Positions 25,763 to 44,300 of a DNA stretch of 64,000 bases are shown here, in pieces. The translations under genes were made by a program, and so were the position numbers. The stretch's first letter is position 1; every line of letters starts with the position of its first letter. The stretch comes from Mycolicibacterium parafortuitum (GTDB taxonomy: Bacteria > Actinomycetota > Actinomycetes > Mycobacteriales > Mycobacteriaceae), in the NCBI RefSeq assembly GCF_002086815.1, contig NZ_MVID01000010.1:1-64000 (forward strand), written 5' to 3'. The notes beneath the pieces were generated by a model. That model was given only the letters and a program-made list of their open reading frames with translations, made no database searches and was not told the DNA's origin.

Positions 25763-28700
25763 CCTCAGCCCTCGACGAGGCTGCTGTTCGTCGGTGGTTG
25801 GTCGACTATCTGGTCGCGAACAACGGTTGCAGTCCCGCAGACATCGAGCGCGGCGCGTCGATGCACGACCTCGGCGTGGGCTCGCGCGACGCCGTCGTGC
25901 TCACCGGCGTGCTGTCGGAGTTCCTCGGCAGGCCGGTGTCGCCGGTGGACTTCTGGCAGTACCCGACCGTGGACTCGCTGGCGAAGTTCCTGACCGGCGG
26001 TGAGGTCGAACCCATCGAGGTCGGTGGCGCCGCCGGCGCCCGGCCCGCCGGGCTCGACGAGCCGATCGCGGTGATCGGGCTGGGTTGCCGGTTCCCGGGG
26101 GGACCGGATCTCGACGGCAACATCGAAGGACCGGACGCGTACTGGGACTTCCTGACCGAGGGCCGCTCGTCGGTGCGAGAGGTGCCCGAGGACCGCTGGA
26201 CGTGGCTCGACGACGGCACCCCCGAAGGGTCCGCGGCGCTGGCCGCGACCACGAAGTGGGGCTCGTATCTGCGCGACCTCGACGCGTTCGACGCCGAGTT
26301 CTTCGAGGTCATCCCGCGCGAGGCCGCCCGGATGGACCCGCAGCAGCGGCTGCTGCTGGAGGTCACCCACGAGGCGCTCGAACACGCCGGCATCCCGGCG
26401 GACTCACTGGCCGAGACCCGCACCGGCGTGTTCGCCGGGGCGGGGGCCGGCGACTACGGGCAGATGGGTGCGACCGATCTGGCCGGCCTGGACGCCTGGT
26501 ACGGCACCGGCAGCTCGATCAGCATCATCGCCAACCGGGTGTCCTACTACTTCGACCTGCGCGGGCCGTCGGTCACGATCGACACCGCGTGCTCGTCGTC
26601 GCTGGTCGCCATCCATCTGGCCGCCCAGAGCCTGCGCACCGGCGATTCGGACCTGGCGCTGGCCGCCGGGGTGAACCTGCTGCTGTCACCGGCGGGCACC
26701 CGCAGCCTGGACCAGGCCGAGGCGATGTCGCCGACGGGGCAGTGCCACGCGTTCGACGCCGCCGCCGACGGTTTCGTGCGCGGCGAGGGCTGCGGGGTCG
26801 CGGTGCTCAAGCGGTTGTCCGACGCCCTGCGTGACGGGGACCGGGTGCTCGCGGTGATCCGCGGGTCCGCGGTCAACCAGGACGGCCGGTCCAACGGGTT
26901 GATGGCGCCGAACCCGTCGGCGCAGATCGCGGTGCTGCGGGCCGCGTACGCCGCCGCCGGGGTGAACCCGCGCGAGGTCGACTACGTCGAGGCGCACGGC
27001 ACGGGCACGCTGCTCGGCGATCCGATCGAGGCGCGCGCGCTGGGCACCGTGCTCGGCAAGGGCCGCGCCGCGGATGCACCGCTGCTGATCGGCGCCGTGA
27101 AGACGAACCTGGGCCACCTGGAGGCCGCCGCGGGTATCGCCGGGTTCGCCAAGGCGGTGCTGGCGTTGCAGCACCACCGGATCCCTGGCAACCGCGGCTA
27201 CCAGAGCCCGAACCCGCACATCCCGTTCGACAAGCTGCGCCTGCGGGTCGTCGACGAGCACACCGACTGGGCCCCGGCGGGCAGGCCCCGGCGCGCCGGG
27301 ATCTCGTCGTTCGGGTTCGGCGGCACGAACGCCCACGTGGTCATCGAGCAGGCCCCGGTGCTGCCGCCCGTCCAGGACGAGGATCCGGACGACGCGGTGA
27401 CGACGCTGGTGGTGTCGGGTAAGTCGGCCGAGCGCATCGCCGCGCAGGCCGCGTCGCTGGCCGCCTGGATGGACGGCTCCGACATATCGCTGGCCGACGT
27501 CGCCCACACCCTGAACCACCACCGCTCCCAGCACCCGAAGTTCGCGACCGTCGTGGCGCGCGACAAGGCCGCCGCGATCGCCGGGCTGACCGACTTGGCG
27601 GCTGGGCAGTCCGCGCCGGGCGTGGTGCCCGCGCCGGCGGGCACGCCGAAGCCGGGCACCGTGTTCGTCTACTCGGGACAGGGCTCGCAGTGGCCCGGGA
27701 TGGCGCGCCGGCTGCTCACCGACGAACCCGCGTTCGCCCGGGCGATCGACGAGATCGAGCCGTTGTTCGCCGAGCACGTGGGCTTCTCGTTGCGCGACAT
27801 CCTCGCCGACGGCGCGGAGGTGCACGGCGACGCGCAGGTGCAGCCGGTGCTGATGGGGCTGCAGCTGGCGCTGACCGAGCTGTGGCGCTCGCACGGGGTG
27901 CATCCCGACGCGGTGATCGGGCACTCGATGGGCGAGGTCACCGCGGCCGTCGTGGCCGGCGCGCTCAGCGTGGCCGACGGGCTGAAGGTGATCGCGGCGC
28001 GGTCGTCGATCATGTCGCGGCTGGCCGGACGGGGCGCGGTCGCTCTGCTGCACGTCGAGGCCGACGAGTGCGAGGCGCTGATCGCCGGGCAGCCGAGCGT
28101 CGAGATCGCCGGCTATCTGTCGCCGCGCCAGACCGTGATCGCGGGGCTGCCCGATGAGGTCGACGCCGTCATCGCGACCGTCACGTCGCTGAACACGTTC
28201 GCCCGCCGGGTGAACATGGTGGTGGCCTCCCACACCGCGCTGATGGAGCCGGTGCTCGGCGACCTCAGGACGGCACTGACCGGGGTCGAACCCAACGTGC
28301 CGACGCTGCCGTTCCTGTCCACCGTCGCCGAACCGCATCCGACCCCGGTACTCGACGCCGACTACTGGGTGGCCAACGTGCGCCGCCCGGTGAGGTTCAG
28401 CCAGGCCGTCGCCGCCGCGGCGGCCGAGCACGGCACCTTCGTCGAGATCACCCCGCACTCGATCCTCGGGCAGGCGATCCGCGACAACCTCGACGATTCC
28501 CCCGAGTACCGCGTGCTGGGCACCCTGGCCCGCGACACCGACGACACGGTCGCGTTCCGCGCGAGCCTGAACGCGACCCACACGTCGCGTCCGCCGCACA
28601 CCCCGCACGGACCGGAACCGCACGCCGTGCTGCCGACCACGCCGTGGCACCACACCCGGCACTGGGTCGACGTCCGCGCGCCGCGCCGCGGCGGGGGAGC

Positions 28701-30501
28701 GCGCCCCGGCGCGCTGCCACCCGGCAGCCAGGTGCCGCCCCAGTGGTTCTGCGACCTCACCTGGCCGGTCAAACCCCTTGCCGGACAGCTGGATTCGGTG
28801 ACCGGCACGCGGTGGCTGGTGGTCGGCGACGACGAGCTGGCGGCCGAGATGAGCGCGCTGGGCGCGACGGTCACCACCGGCGGCCCGGCCGATCTCGGCG
28901 ACGCGACGCATGTGCTCTACGCGCCTGCGGTCAGCGACGAACTCGGCTACGAACTGTTCGAGACCGGCCGCACGCTCGCGACCACCGCGGCCAAGGCCGC
29001 CACCGGGTCCGGGACGGCGCCGCGGCTGTACCTGCTGACCCGCAACGCGCAGCCGGTCGAGATCGGCGACCGCGCGGATGCCGCACAGGCCGTGCTGTGG
29101 GGCCTCGGCCGCACACTGGCGCTGGAACACCCCGAGATCTGGGGGTTGGTCATCGACGCCGATGCCTCGGTGCCCGCGGTCGTCGCGGCACGCTGGGTGC
29201 TCGCCGAAGCCCACGCCGGCGACGGCGAGGACCAGGTCGTCTACCGCGCGGGCACCCGCCGGGTGGCCCGGTTGGTGCATGCGCTTCCGCCCGCGCCCAC
29301 CGGTGCAACGACGCTCGATCCCGACGGCTCGCACCTGGTCGTCGGCGCCACCGGCAACATCGGCCCCGGGCTGATCGAACAGCTCGCGGCGATGGGCGCC
29401 AAGACCGTCGTCGCGGTGTCCCGCAACCCGGGTGACCGCCTCGCCGAGCTGACCGCGCGGTTGGCCGCGACCGGCACGACGGTGGTGACCGCGGCCGCCG
29501 ACGCCGCCGACGAGGCGTCGCTGCGCGCCGTGTTCGACCGGTTCGGCGCCGATCTGCCCCCGCTGAAGGGCGTGTACCTGGCGGCGATGAGCGGCGGTCC
29601 GGTCACCCTCGACGAGATGACCCGCGACGACGTGGTCGCGATGTTCCGGCCCAAGATGGATGCGGCTGTCGCCGCGCACAATCTGTCGCTGCGGCATCCG
29701 GTCGAGCAGTTCGTGCTGTTCTCGTCGATCTCGGGAGTGCTCGGGTCGCGCTGGCTCGCGCACTACGCCGCGACCACCACCTTCCTCGGCACCTTCGCGT
29801 TCGCGCGCCGCGCCGCCGGCCTGCCCGCGGTGGCGATCGACTGGGGGCTGTGGAAGTCGCTGGCCGACGTGCAGACCGGGTTCGAGGCCCAGGCGACCCA
29901 GGAGTCGGGACTGACCCCGATGGAGGACGACGTCGCGATCACCGCGCTGCGGTCGTTCATCGGCCCGCAGGCCCCGGCCCGCGCCACCGTGGTCGCGGCG
30001 GACTGGCAGCGGCTGGCCGCGGCGTATCACACCCGCGCACAGCTGCACATCCTCGACGACCTGCTCGCCGAAGAAGCTCCCGCAGCTGCGCTGACCGGTG
30101 ACACGAAGTTTCGCCAGGAGCTCAGGGAGACCGAGCAGGCGCGGCGCGTGGAACTGCTCACCGATTTCGTGATCTCGCAGGTCGCGGCCGCCATGGGGCT
30201 GAAATCGGCCCACACGCTCGACCCGACGGTCGGATTCTTCCAATTCGGAATGGATTCGCTGATGAGCGTAACGTTGCAGCGCTCGCTGAGCGAAAGCCTC
30301 GGCGAGGCGCTGCCCGCCTCGGTCGTGTTCGACTACCCGACCGTGGAAGCGCTCACCGAATATCTGGCGTCGGTGCTGCCTGAGATAATCGAGACCGCCG
30401 GTACCCAGGGTGGGGAAGTCATCAGCGACGCGGCTGATGACATGTACGACGACCTCGCCGAAGAAGAGCTGCTGGCGAGACTGTCGGAAAGATTGAGTTG
30501 A
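25759..30501 (+). CDS. Type I PKS, ACP-KS-AT-KR-ACP, PpsA head with PpsB-like tail (PKS2)
   Basis: 1580 residues. Order: loading ACP (1-80, Ser42), KS (Cys278), AT (GHSMGE Ser723; VASH motif), KR (GATGNIG at about 1196, Tyr1336 with Thr at +4 instead of the usual Asn) and ACP (GMDSLMS, Ser1500). The ACP-KS-AT half is very similar to PKS1, while the KR-ACP half and the C-terminal end [13 protein letters not shown] resemble PpsB. PpsB also lacks Asn in the Tyr-x3-Asn position as I recall it. Predicted to take a chain from FAAL2, add one unit and reduce to a hydroxyl. Its C-terminus resembles the PpsB tail that docks to PpsC, and PKS3 has a PpsC-like N-terminus. Confidence 0.9.
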   Translation: MTSALDEAAVRRWLVDYLVANNGCSPADIERGASMHDLGVGSRDAVVLTGVLSEFLGRPVSPVDFWQYPTVDSLAKFLTGGEVEPIEVGGAAGARPAGLDEPIAVIGLGCRFPGGPDLDGNIEGPDAYWDFLTEGRSSVREVPEDRWTWLDDGTPEGSAALAATTKWGSYLRDLDAFDAEFFEVIPREAARMDPQQRLLLEVTHEALEHAGIPADSLAETRTGVFAGAGAGDYGQMGATDLAGLDAWYGTGSSISIIANRVSYYFDLRGPSVTIDTACSSSLVAIHLAAQSLRTGDSDLALAAGVNLLLSPAGTRSLDQAEAMSPTGQCHAFDAAADGFVRGEGCGVAVLKRLSDALRDGDRVLAVIRGSAVNQDGRSNGLMAPNPSAQIAVLRAAYAAAGVNPREVDYVEAHGTGTLLGDPIEARALGTVLGKGRAADAPLLIGAVKTNLGHLEAAAGIAGFAKAVLALQHHRIPGNRGYQSPNPHIPFDKLRLRVVDEHTDWAPAGRPRRAGISSFGFGGTNAHVVIEQAPVLPPVQDEDPDDAVTTLVVSGKSAERIAAQAASLAAWMDGSDISLADVAHTLNHHRSQHPKFATVVARDKAAAIAGLTDLAAGQSAPGVVPAPAGTPKPGTVFVYSGQGSQWPGMARRLLTDEPAFARAIDEIEPLFAEHVGFSLRDILADGAEVHGDAQVQPVLMGLQLALTELWRSHGVHPDAVIGHSMGEVTAAVVAGALSVADGLKVIAARSSIMSRLAGRGAVALLHVEADECEALIAGQPSVEIAGYLSPRQTVIAGLPDEVDAVIATVTSLNTFARRVNMVVASHTALMEPVLGDLRTALTGVEPNVPTLPFLSTVAEPHPTPVLDADYWVANVRRPVRFSQAVAAAAAEHGTFVEITPHSILGQAIRDNLDDSPEYRVLGTLARDTDDTVAFRASLNATHTSRPPHTPHGPEPHAVLPTTPWHHTRHWVDVRAPRRGGGARPGALPPGSQVPPQWFCDLTWPVKPLAGQLDSVTGTRWLVVGDDELAAEMSALGATVTTGGPADLGDATHVLYAPAVSDELGYELFETGRTLATTAAKAATGSGTAPRLYLLTRNAQPVEIGDRADAAQAVLWGLGRTLALEHPEIWGLVIDADASVPAVVAARWVLAEAHAGDGEDQVVYRAGTRRVARLVHALPPAPTGATTLDPDGSHLVVGATGNIGPGLIEQLAAMGAKTVVAVSRNPGDRLAELTARLAATGTTVVTAAADAADEASLRAVFDRFGADLPPLKGVYLAAMSGGPVTLDEMTRDDVVAMFRPKMDAAVAAHNLSLRHPVEQFVLFSSISGVLGSRWLAHYAATTTFLGTFAFARRAAGLPAVAIDWGLWKSLADVQTGFEAQATQESGLTPMEDDVAITALRSFIGPQAPARATVVAADWQRLAAAYHTRAQLHILDDLLAEEAPAAALTGDTKFRQELRETEQARRVELLTDFVISQVAAAMGLKSAHTLDPTVGFFQFGMDSLMSVTLQRSLSESLGEALPASVVFDYPTVEALTEYLASVLPEIIETAGTQGGEVISDAADDMYDDLAEEELLARLSERLS

Positions 30502-30506
30502 CTGAG

Positions 30507-33500
30507 ATGACTGCTGCGTCAGGTACGCCCGCATCGCCGGATCGCCGGGCGATCATCACCGAGGCGCTCCGCAAGATCGACGACCTGACGGCCCGCCTCG
30601 CGGCCGCCGAGCAGGCCGAGACCGAACCGATCGCCGTGGTCGGCATCGGCTGCCGCCTGCCCGCGGGCGTCGAGGACCCCGACGCGTTCTGGCGGTTCCT
30701 GTCCGACGGCGGCAACGGCGTCATCCGGGTGCCCGCCGACCGGTGGGACGCCGACGAGTACTACTCGCCGGACTACTCGGTGCCCGGCACCATCTGCAAC
30801 CGCGAGGGCGGCTTCCTGACCTCGTGGAAGCCCGACGAGTTCGACGCCGAGTTCTTCTCGATCGCGCCCCGCGAGGCGGCCGCGATGGACCCGCAGCAGC
30901 GGCTTCTGCTTGAGGTCGCCTGGGAGGCGCTGGAGAACGCCGGGATCAACCCGCGCGGCCTACGCGGATCGGCGACCGGTGTGTTCATCGGCCTGACCAC
31001 CAACGACTACTACCACTCGGTCGTCGGCAAGCTGCGGCCCGAGGACATCGACCCGTACATCCCGTTCGGCAACGCGCCGAACTTCGCCGCAGGCCGGCTG
31101 TCCTACTTCCTGGGTGTGCGCGGCCCGGCGGTCGTCAGCGACACGGCGTGCTCGTCGTCGCTGGTGTCGATCCATCTGGCCTGCCAGAGCCTGCGCCGCG
31201 GCGAGAGCGACCACGCGCTGGCCGCCGGCGTGAACCTGATCCTGTCGCCGGAGAACAACATCGCCTGCTCGCGCTGGGGCATGCTGGCCCCGGACGGCCT
31301 GTGCAAGACCTTCGACGCCGACGCCAACGGCTACGTCCGCAGCGAGGGTGCCGGTGTGGTGGTGCTCAAGCGGCTCTCCGATGCGCTGCGCGACGGTGAC
31401 CGGGTGCTCGCGGTGGTCCGCGGTTCGGCGGTCAACCAGGACGGCGCCAGCAGCGGGCAGACGGTGCCCAACGGGCCGGCCCAGCAGGAGCTGATGCGCA
31501 AGGCGTTGCAGACCGCCCGGCTGGAACCGTCGGACATCGACTACATCGAGGCGCACGGCACCGGCACGTCGCTGGGCGACCCGATCGAACTCGATGCGCT
31601 CTCGGCCGTGTACGGCGATCGCAAGGATTCCGCGCCGCTGGTGCTCGGCTCGGTGAAGACCAACCTCGGCCACCTGGAGTCCGCCGCGGGCGTCACCGGG
31701 TTCATCAAGACCGTGCTGTCGGTGCACCACGGTGAGATCCCGCGCCAGCTGCATTTCAAGAAGCTGACCCCGCAGGCGGGTGAGGGCGCGTCGAAGTTCC
31801 GCATCGCCACCGAGCACCTGGACTGGCCGGCCAACCAGCGTCCGCGCCGGGCCGCGGTGTCCTCGTTCGGTGTCAGCGGCACCAACGCCCACATCGTGAT
31901 CGAGCAGGCTCCCGCTGTTGAGACAGCGGAACCTGTTGCACCGCTACCGGTTCCGCCGGTCAGCACGCTGGTGGTCAGCGGTAAGACCCCGGCGCGCATC
32001 GCGTCGCTGGCCGGCCGGCTCGCCGACTGGCTGCAGAGCCCGGAGGCCGCGGGCGTGAGCCTCGCCGACGTCGCCGACACGCTGAACCATCGCCGCGCCC
32101 AGCACACCCGGTTCGCGACCGTCGTCGCCGCGGACCGCGACCAGGCCCTCGCCGGGCTGCGCGCGCTCGCCGGCGGATACCCGGCCCCCGGCGTGGTCGG
32201 CCCGAACGATCCGGCGCTGGGCGCGGGCACGGTGTTCCTGTACTCCGGACAGGGCTCACAGTGGGCCGGCATGGGTAAGCGGCTGCTCGCCGAGGAGCCC
32301 GCCTTCGCCGCCGCCGTCGACGAGCTCGAACCCGACTTCCTCGCCCAGGTCGGCTTCTCCCTGCGCGACGTGCTGACCTCCGGTGAGACGGTGGTCGGCA
32401 TCGACCGGATCCAGCCGGTGCTGGTCGGTGTGCAGCTCGCGCTGACCGCGCTGTGGCGGTCCTACGGCGTCACCCCCGATGCGGTGATCGGCCACTCGAT
32501 GGGTGAGGTCACCGCCGCGGTGGTGTCCGGCGCGCTGAGCACCGCCGACGGACTGAAGGTGATCGCGACGCGGTCGCGGCTGATGAAGCGGCTGTCCGGG
32601 CAGGGCGCGATGGCGCTGCTCGAGCTCGACGCCGACGCCGCCGACGCGCTGATCGCCGGCTACGACGGACTGACCGTGGCGGTGTACGCGTCGGCGCACC
32701 AGACGGTGATCGCGGGCCCGCCCGATCAGGTGGACGCCGCGATCGCGGTCGTCGACGCCCAGGACAGGCTGGCCCGGCGCGTCGACGTCGACGTCGCCTC
32801 GCACCACCCGATCGTCGACCCGATCCTGGAGGATCTGCGTGCCGAGCTGGCGGGCCTGACGCCGCGCACCCCGACCACGCCGATCATCGTGACCACCGAC
32901 GGCCGCCCGACCGACGGCTCGTGCGTCTTCGACGCCGACCACTGGGTCGCCAACCTGCGCAACCCGGTGCGGTTCGCCCGCGCGGTCGCGACGGCCGGTC
33001 AGGACAAGTCGATCTTCGTCGAGGTCAGCCCGCACCCGCTGCTCGGCTACGCGATCAAGGACACCCTCGCGCCCCCCGTCGGAGACGGGAATCAGGCCGG
33101 AGTGGCATACCGCAGCCTGCCGACGCTGCAGCGCGACGCCAACGACACCGTCACGTTCCACACCAACCTGAACGCGACGCACACGGCCCGCCCGCCGAAG
33201 ACACCGCAGCGCGGTGCGCGCGTGGCGCTGCCGACGACACCGTGGCATCACACCCACCACTGGATCCAGCACACCGTCCGGCCGGAAGCCGCGCGGCTGG
33301 GCGGAACCGACGTGCCGGTCGCCGAGGGCGAGAAACATGAGTGGTTCCACCAGCTGAGCTGGCCGGTGCGTGAGCTGCCGCAGGGCGGCACCGACGCGCC
33401 GTGGCTGGTGTTCGCCGACGAAGCAGACGACGCCGCCGGCCTGGCCGAGCTGCTCGGGCCCGGGTCGCGGGTGCTGCCGCTGTCGGTGCTCGACGACGGC

Positions 33501-35983
33501 GATGCTCTCGGCGCAGCCCTGCCGGGGGTTCGGCACATCGCCTACGTGCCTGCCACCGAGGCCGCGCGCTTCGACGCCGAACCGAGCTACCGGACGTTCG
33601 GTCAGCTGCGCCGTCTCGTCGTCGCGCTGGCCGGGGTCGCGGATGCACCCCGGCTGTTCGTCGTCACGCGCAACGCCCAGCCGGTCGCCGACGGTGACCG
33701 CGCGAGCCCCGCGCACGCGGTGCTGTGGGGGCAGGGCCGCACGCTGGCCCTGGAGCATCCCGAGTTCTGGGGCGGTCTGGTCGACGTCGACGAGACTCTG
33801 CCCGCCGAACTGCTCGCGCAGTACCTGCGTGCCGAGGCCGCCGCGCTGGACGCGCCCGGACGTGACGATCAGGCCGTCTACCGCGCCGGGGAGCGCCGGG
33901 TGCCTCGGCTCGAGCCGCGCCCGCTGCCCGCGGTGCCGCTGACCCGACTGGAGAGCGGAACCAGCCACCTGGTGATCGGCGCGACCGGCAACGTCGGCCC
34001 GTACCTGATCCGCCAGCTCGCCGAGATGGGTGCTTCGACCGTGGTCGCGGCCTCCCGGCGCGGCGGGGGACTGGCCGAGCTGGCCGCAGAGCTCGCCGAC
34101 CGCGGCACCACATTGGTCGAGGTGGCCGCCGATGCGGCCGACGAGGCGTCGATGGCCGCGGTGTTCGCCCGCTTCGGCGCCGATCTGCCGCCGCTGGAAG
34201 GCATCTACCTGGCGTCGCTGGCCGGTGGTGAGGCGCTGCTCGCGGACATGACCGACGACGACCTGAGCCCGATGTTCCGGTCCAAGGTCGACGCCGCCGC
34301 GGTGCTGCACAAGCTGTCGCTGCGCACCCCGGTACGCCGGTTCGTGCTCTTCTCGTCGATCACCGGGCTGCTCGGTTCGCGCGCGGTGGCGCACTACACC
34401 GCGGCCAACGCGTTCGCCGATGCGTTCGCCTACGCGCGGCGCTCGCTCGGGCTGCCCGCGACGGTCGTCGACTGGGGCCTGTGGAAGTCGTGGGCCGATG
34501 CGCAGCCGCAGATGAAGGCTGCCGGGCTGGAGCCGATGCCCAACGACGTCGCGATCAAGATGCTGCCCGCGGTGCTCAGCCCGGACGCCGCGGTGCAGAC
34601 CGTGGTGGCCGGCGCCGACTGGGTCCGGCTGGCCGACGCGTACCGGATGCGTGCCGCGGTCAAGGTGCTCGACCATCTGGTCGGGGCGCCGGGGGACACC
34701 GCCGACCTGGACGCCGTCGCGGCCCCGGCGTGGGGCACCGTTCTCGGCGACGAGGTCGCCGGCACCGGGCACGACCGCCTGTGGCGGGCCCGGTTGGTTC
34801 CCGGCGAGCGGTCCTACCCGGTCGTGCACCGGGTCCGCGGAGTCGAGGTCGTCCCGGTCTCGGTTGTGCTGCAGACGCTTTCGGCCGCAGCCGGTCAGCT
34901 CGACGGCTCCGGCGTGTGTGATGTGCGGTTCGAGTACCCGATCGTCGCCGACCAGCCGAAGGTCATCCATGTGACGTTCGACAAGGGCGCGGCCGGCGAT
35001 GTGCTGTCGGTGTGGTCGAGTTCGGCCCCCGACACCGCCGAGCAGCGCTGGACGCGGCACGCCAGTGCCCAGCTGGCCGAGGTACCCGGCGCAGCCGTCA
35101 CGGGCGATCAGACGGTCAGCGGCAAGGAGTTCGACGGTCCGGCGATCGCGCAGATGCAGCGCGCATGGGGCGTCGAGGGCCAGCCGTTCGAATGGACCGT
35201 CTCCCACTGCGCGGCCACGGTCGCCGGTGCCCGGGCCGACGTCACGCTTCCGGAGTCGACCGAATCGCCCGCCGCGGCGCTGGTCGACGCCGCCGTGCAC
35301 GTCGCGCGCCTGGCCGACGCCGACAATGCGCAGCTGCTGCTGCCCGCGGGCGCCGAGAGCCTCTCGGTGGCCGGTCTGACCGGCACCACCGCCGTGGTCG
35401 AGGCGTTCGCCCGTCGTGACGGCGGTGCGGCCCTCGTGGTCGACGTCGCGGTCAAGGGCGCCGACGGCAGCACCTGGGTCGACATCCGCGGGCTCACCTA
35501 CGCGCCCGTCGAGTCGGCGCCGGCTCCGGTCGCCGACGAGAACGGCGCTGTGGCAACCGAGTTCATCGACTGGACCACGATGAACCGCCGGCAGACCGTC
35601 GCGGAGCTGCGCACCCGGCTGCGTGCCATCCTGGCGCGCGAGCTCGGCATGCCCGACGATGCCGTCGACGTCGAGATGCCGTTCCCCGAACTGGGACTGG
35701 ACTCGATGATGGCGATGAACCTGCTGCGCGACGCCAAGCAGCTGGTCCGCATCGACCTGTCCGCCACCATGCTGTGGAATCACCCGTCCATCGCACAGCT
35801 GTCGGACTTCGTCGCCGACCTCCTGGCACCTGCACAACAGGCCGCCGAGGAAGCCGAACCGGAGGTTTCCGACGATTCCGATGAGGACGAGTCCGACTCG
35901 TTCGGCTTGCTGGACGAGCTGTTCGACAGCATCGAATCTGATTCCGTCGAGTCGGCGAGCGCCGGCAGTGAGGGCGCCAACTG

Positions 35984-35984
<1 letters not shown>
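30507..35984 (+). CDS. Type I PKS with unusual order KS-AT-KR-DH-ACP (PKS3)
   Basis: 1825 residues from ATG 30507 (an overlapping TTG at 30498 is possible; MTAASG...PDRRAI fits PpsC). Order: PpsC-like N-terminal helix ([21 protein letters not shown] region), KS (Cys215), AT (GHSMGE Ser664), KR (GATGNVG about 1158; Tyr1297, Asn1301), then a DH-like domain (HxxxGxxxxP, His1441; DxxxH, Asp1594) and ACP (GLDSMMA, Ser1733). The DH comes after the KR, which is not the usual order. The KR resembles PpsB and the DH-ACP part resembles PpsA, so it looks like a composite. The C-terminal end [13 protein letters not shown] resembles PpsA's docking tail. No ER, although PpsC has one. Confidence 0.88.
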
Positions 35985-41379
<5,395 letters not shown>

Positions 41380-41383
<4 letters not shown>

Positions 41384-44300
41384 CAGCGGGACACGAGCCA
41401 GAACTGCCCGACAACGCCATCGCCGTCATCGGCATGGCCGGACGGTTCCCCGGCGCGGCATCGGTGTCGGAGTTCTGGCGCAACCTGCGGGGCGGCGTCG
41501 AGTCGATCGTCGACCTGTCCGAGAGCGAGCTGCTGGCCGCCGGGGTCACCGAGCAGGCGCTGGCCAACCGGGCCTACATCCGGCGCGCCGCGCTGATGGC
41601 GGGCATCGAGGAGTTCGACGCCGACTTCTTCGGGTTCACACCGCAGGCGGCCAAGGGCCTCGACCCGCAGCACCGGCTGTTCCTGCAGACCGTGTTCCAT
41701 GCGTTCGAGGACGCCGGCTACGACCCGAAGGATCTCGAGGCGACCGTCGGCGTGTTCGGCACCAGTTCGACCAGCGGGTATCTGCTGCACAACCTGATGT
41801 CGAACTACGACCCGATGATGGTGATCGGGCAGGGCGCCAGCTTCGACATGGTCAGCCTGTCGCTGTCCAATGACAAGGACCACCTGGCCACCCGGGTGGC
41901 GCACAGCTTCGACCTGCGCGGCCCGGCGTTGTCGGTCTCGACCGCGTGCTCGTCGTCGCTGGTGGCGGTGCACCTGGCCTGCCAGTCGATCCTCAACGGC
42001 GAGTGCGACATCGCGCTGGCCGGCGGCTCGTCGATCCGCATCCCGAACAAGGTCGGCTACTGGTACGCGCAGGGCTCGATGGTGTCGCCGACGGGGCAGT
42101 GCCGCCCGTTCGACGTCCGCTCCGACGGCACCGTGTTCGGCAGCGGTGTCGGCGTGCTGGTGCTCAAGGCCCTTGCGGACGCCGTCGACGACGGCGACCG
42201 CATCCACGCCGTGATCCGCGGGTCGGCGCTGAACAACGACGGCGCGACGAAGATGACCTATGCCGCCCCGAACGCGCTGGGCCAGGCCGAGGTCATCGCC
42301 GAGGCGCACGCGATCGCCGGCGTCGACGCGTCGTCGATCGGCTATGTCGAGACGCACGGCACCGGAACCCCGCTGGGTGACCCGATCGAGATCGAGGGGC
42401 TGCGCCAGGCGTTCGACCTCTCCGAGGAGACCCGCAGCGGCCCCTGCTATCTCGGCTCGGTGAAATCCAACATCGGCCACCTGGAGACCGCGGCGGGTAT
42501 CGCCGGCCTGATCAAGGCCATCCTGTGCCTGGAGAACAAGGCGATCCCGGCCACGCTGCACTACACCAGCCCCAACCCCGAACTGCACCTGGACCGTGGA
42601 CCGTTCCGCATCCGCAACCAGGACGGCCCGTGGGAGGCCGACGGCATCCGCCGCGCCGGCGTCAGCTCGTTCGGCGTGGGCGGCACCAACGCCCACATCG
42701 TGCTGGAGGAGGCGCCGTACCAACCCGCGCCGACGCCCGCCAGGGCGCGGCCGTCGGTGCTGGTGCTCTCGGCGAGAACTCAGGAGGCGCTGGAGGATTC
42801 GCGCGCCGCGCTGGCCGGTGAGCTCGCCGACAGCGCCGAGATCAGCCTGCCCGACGCGGCCTACACGCTGACCCGGCGCCGCAGGGAGCCGGTCCGGATG
42901 GCCGCCGTCGTGCGCGACCAGGCCAACGCCGCGACCGTGCTGTCGGCTACCGAAACCGACAACGTGTTCATCGGCCAGGCCGTCCCCGACGGCGAACGCT
43001 CCGAGGATCGGGTCGCGTTCCTGTTCCCCGGTCAGGGCGCCCAGCACGTCGGGATGGCCCGCGGACTGCACGACAACGAGCCGGTGTTCGCCCGCCACTT
43101 CGACGAGTGCGCGAGCGCCTTCAGTGACCACATGGGTTACGACCTGCGCGCCGAGATCTTCGACGGTGTCGGCCGCAACCTGGAGCACACCGACCGGGCT
43201 CAGCCCGCGCTGTTCACCGTCGAGTACGCGCTGGCCAAGCTGGTCCAGTCCTACGGCGTGGAGCCGGCGATCATGGCCGGGCACAGCATCGGCGAGTACC
43301 CGGCGGCCACCCTGGCCGGCGTGTTCGACCTGGACACCGCCGTGAAGGTGGTCAGCCAGCGCGCGAAGCTGATGCACGCGGCGCCGCGCGGCGTGATGGT
43401 CGCGGTGCCGCTGAGCCCCGAGGCCGTCGCCGAGCACCTGACCCCCGACGTCGACATCGCGACGATCAACGATCCCGGCAGCTGTGTGGTCGCGGGCAGC
43501 GAGGAGGCGATCCGCGCGTTCCAGGCCGGCCTGGCCGAGAAGGGTGTCGCAGCCCGCCGGGTACGCACGTCGCACGCGTTCCACTCCCGGCTGATGGACC
43601 CGGTGGTCGCCGAGTTCACCGCATTCCTGGCCGGGGTGACGCTGCGGGAACCGCAGATCCCGCTCCTGTCCAACGTCACCGGAACGGTGATGTCGGCCTC
43701 GGAGGCGACCAACCCGGCGACCTGGGCGCGTCAGATCCGCGCCACCGTGCGTTTCGCCGACGAACTCGACGCGCTGCTGGCCACCCCCGACCGGGTGCTG
43801 GTGGAGGTCGGTCCCGGCGGCACGCTGACCTCGTCGGCGGGCAGGCATCCGCGGTGGTCGGAGCGGCACCGCGCGGTGCGGCTGATGCGTCATCAGGCGC
43901 AGAACCGCAGCGACGACGACACTTTCCACCTCGCGCTCGGCCAGCTGTGGGCCGCCGACGTCGACGTCGACTGGGATCAGGGGGACCGCGCCGCCGCCGG
44001 CCAGCATGCGCTGGTCACGCTGCCCGGCTACCCGTTCGCCAAGCAGCGGCACTGGGTCGAGTACAACCCGGGTTCCGCGTGGGTCGCGGGCAGCGCGGGC
44101 GCGACCGGGCAGCCGGCCGCCGCGGCGGCGGGTTCGGCCCCGGCCCAGGCCGGCGGCACCTCCACCGTCGAGGCGTCGCTGCAGCGCATCTGGGCGCAGT
44201 GCCTCGGGGTGCCCGAGATCGACCGCCACGCGAACTTCTTCGAGATCGGCGGCGACTCGCTGGTCGCGATCAGCGTCGCGATGACCGCGGGCCACGCCGG

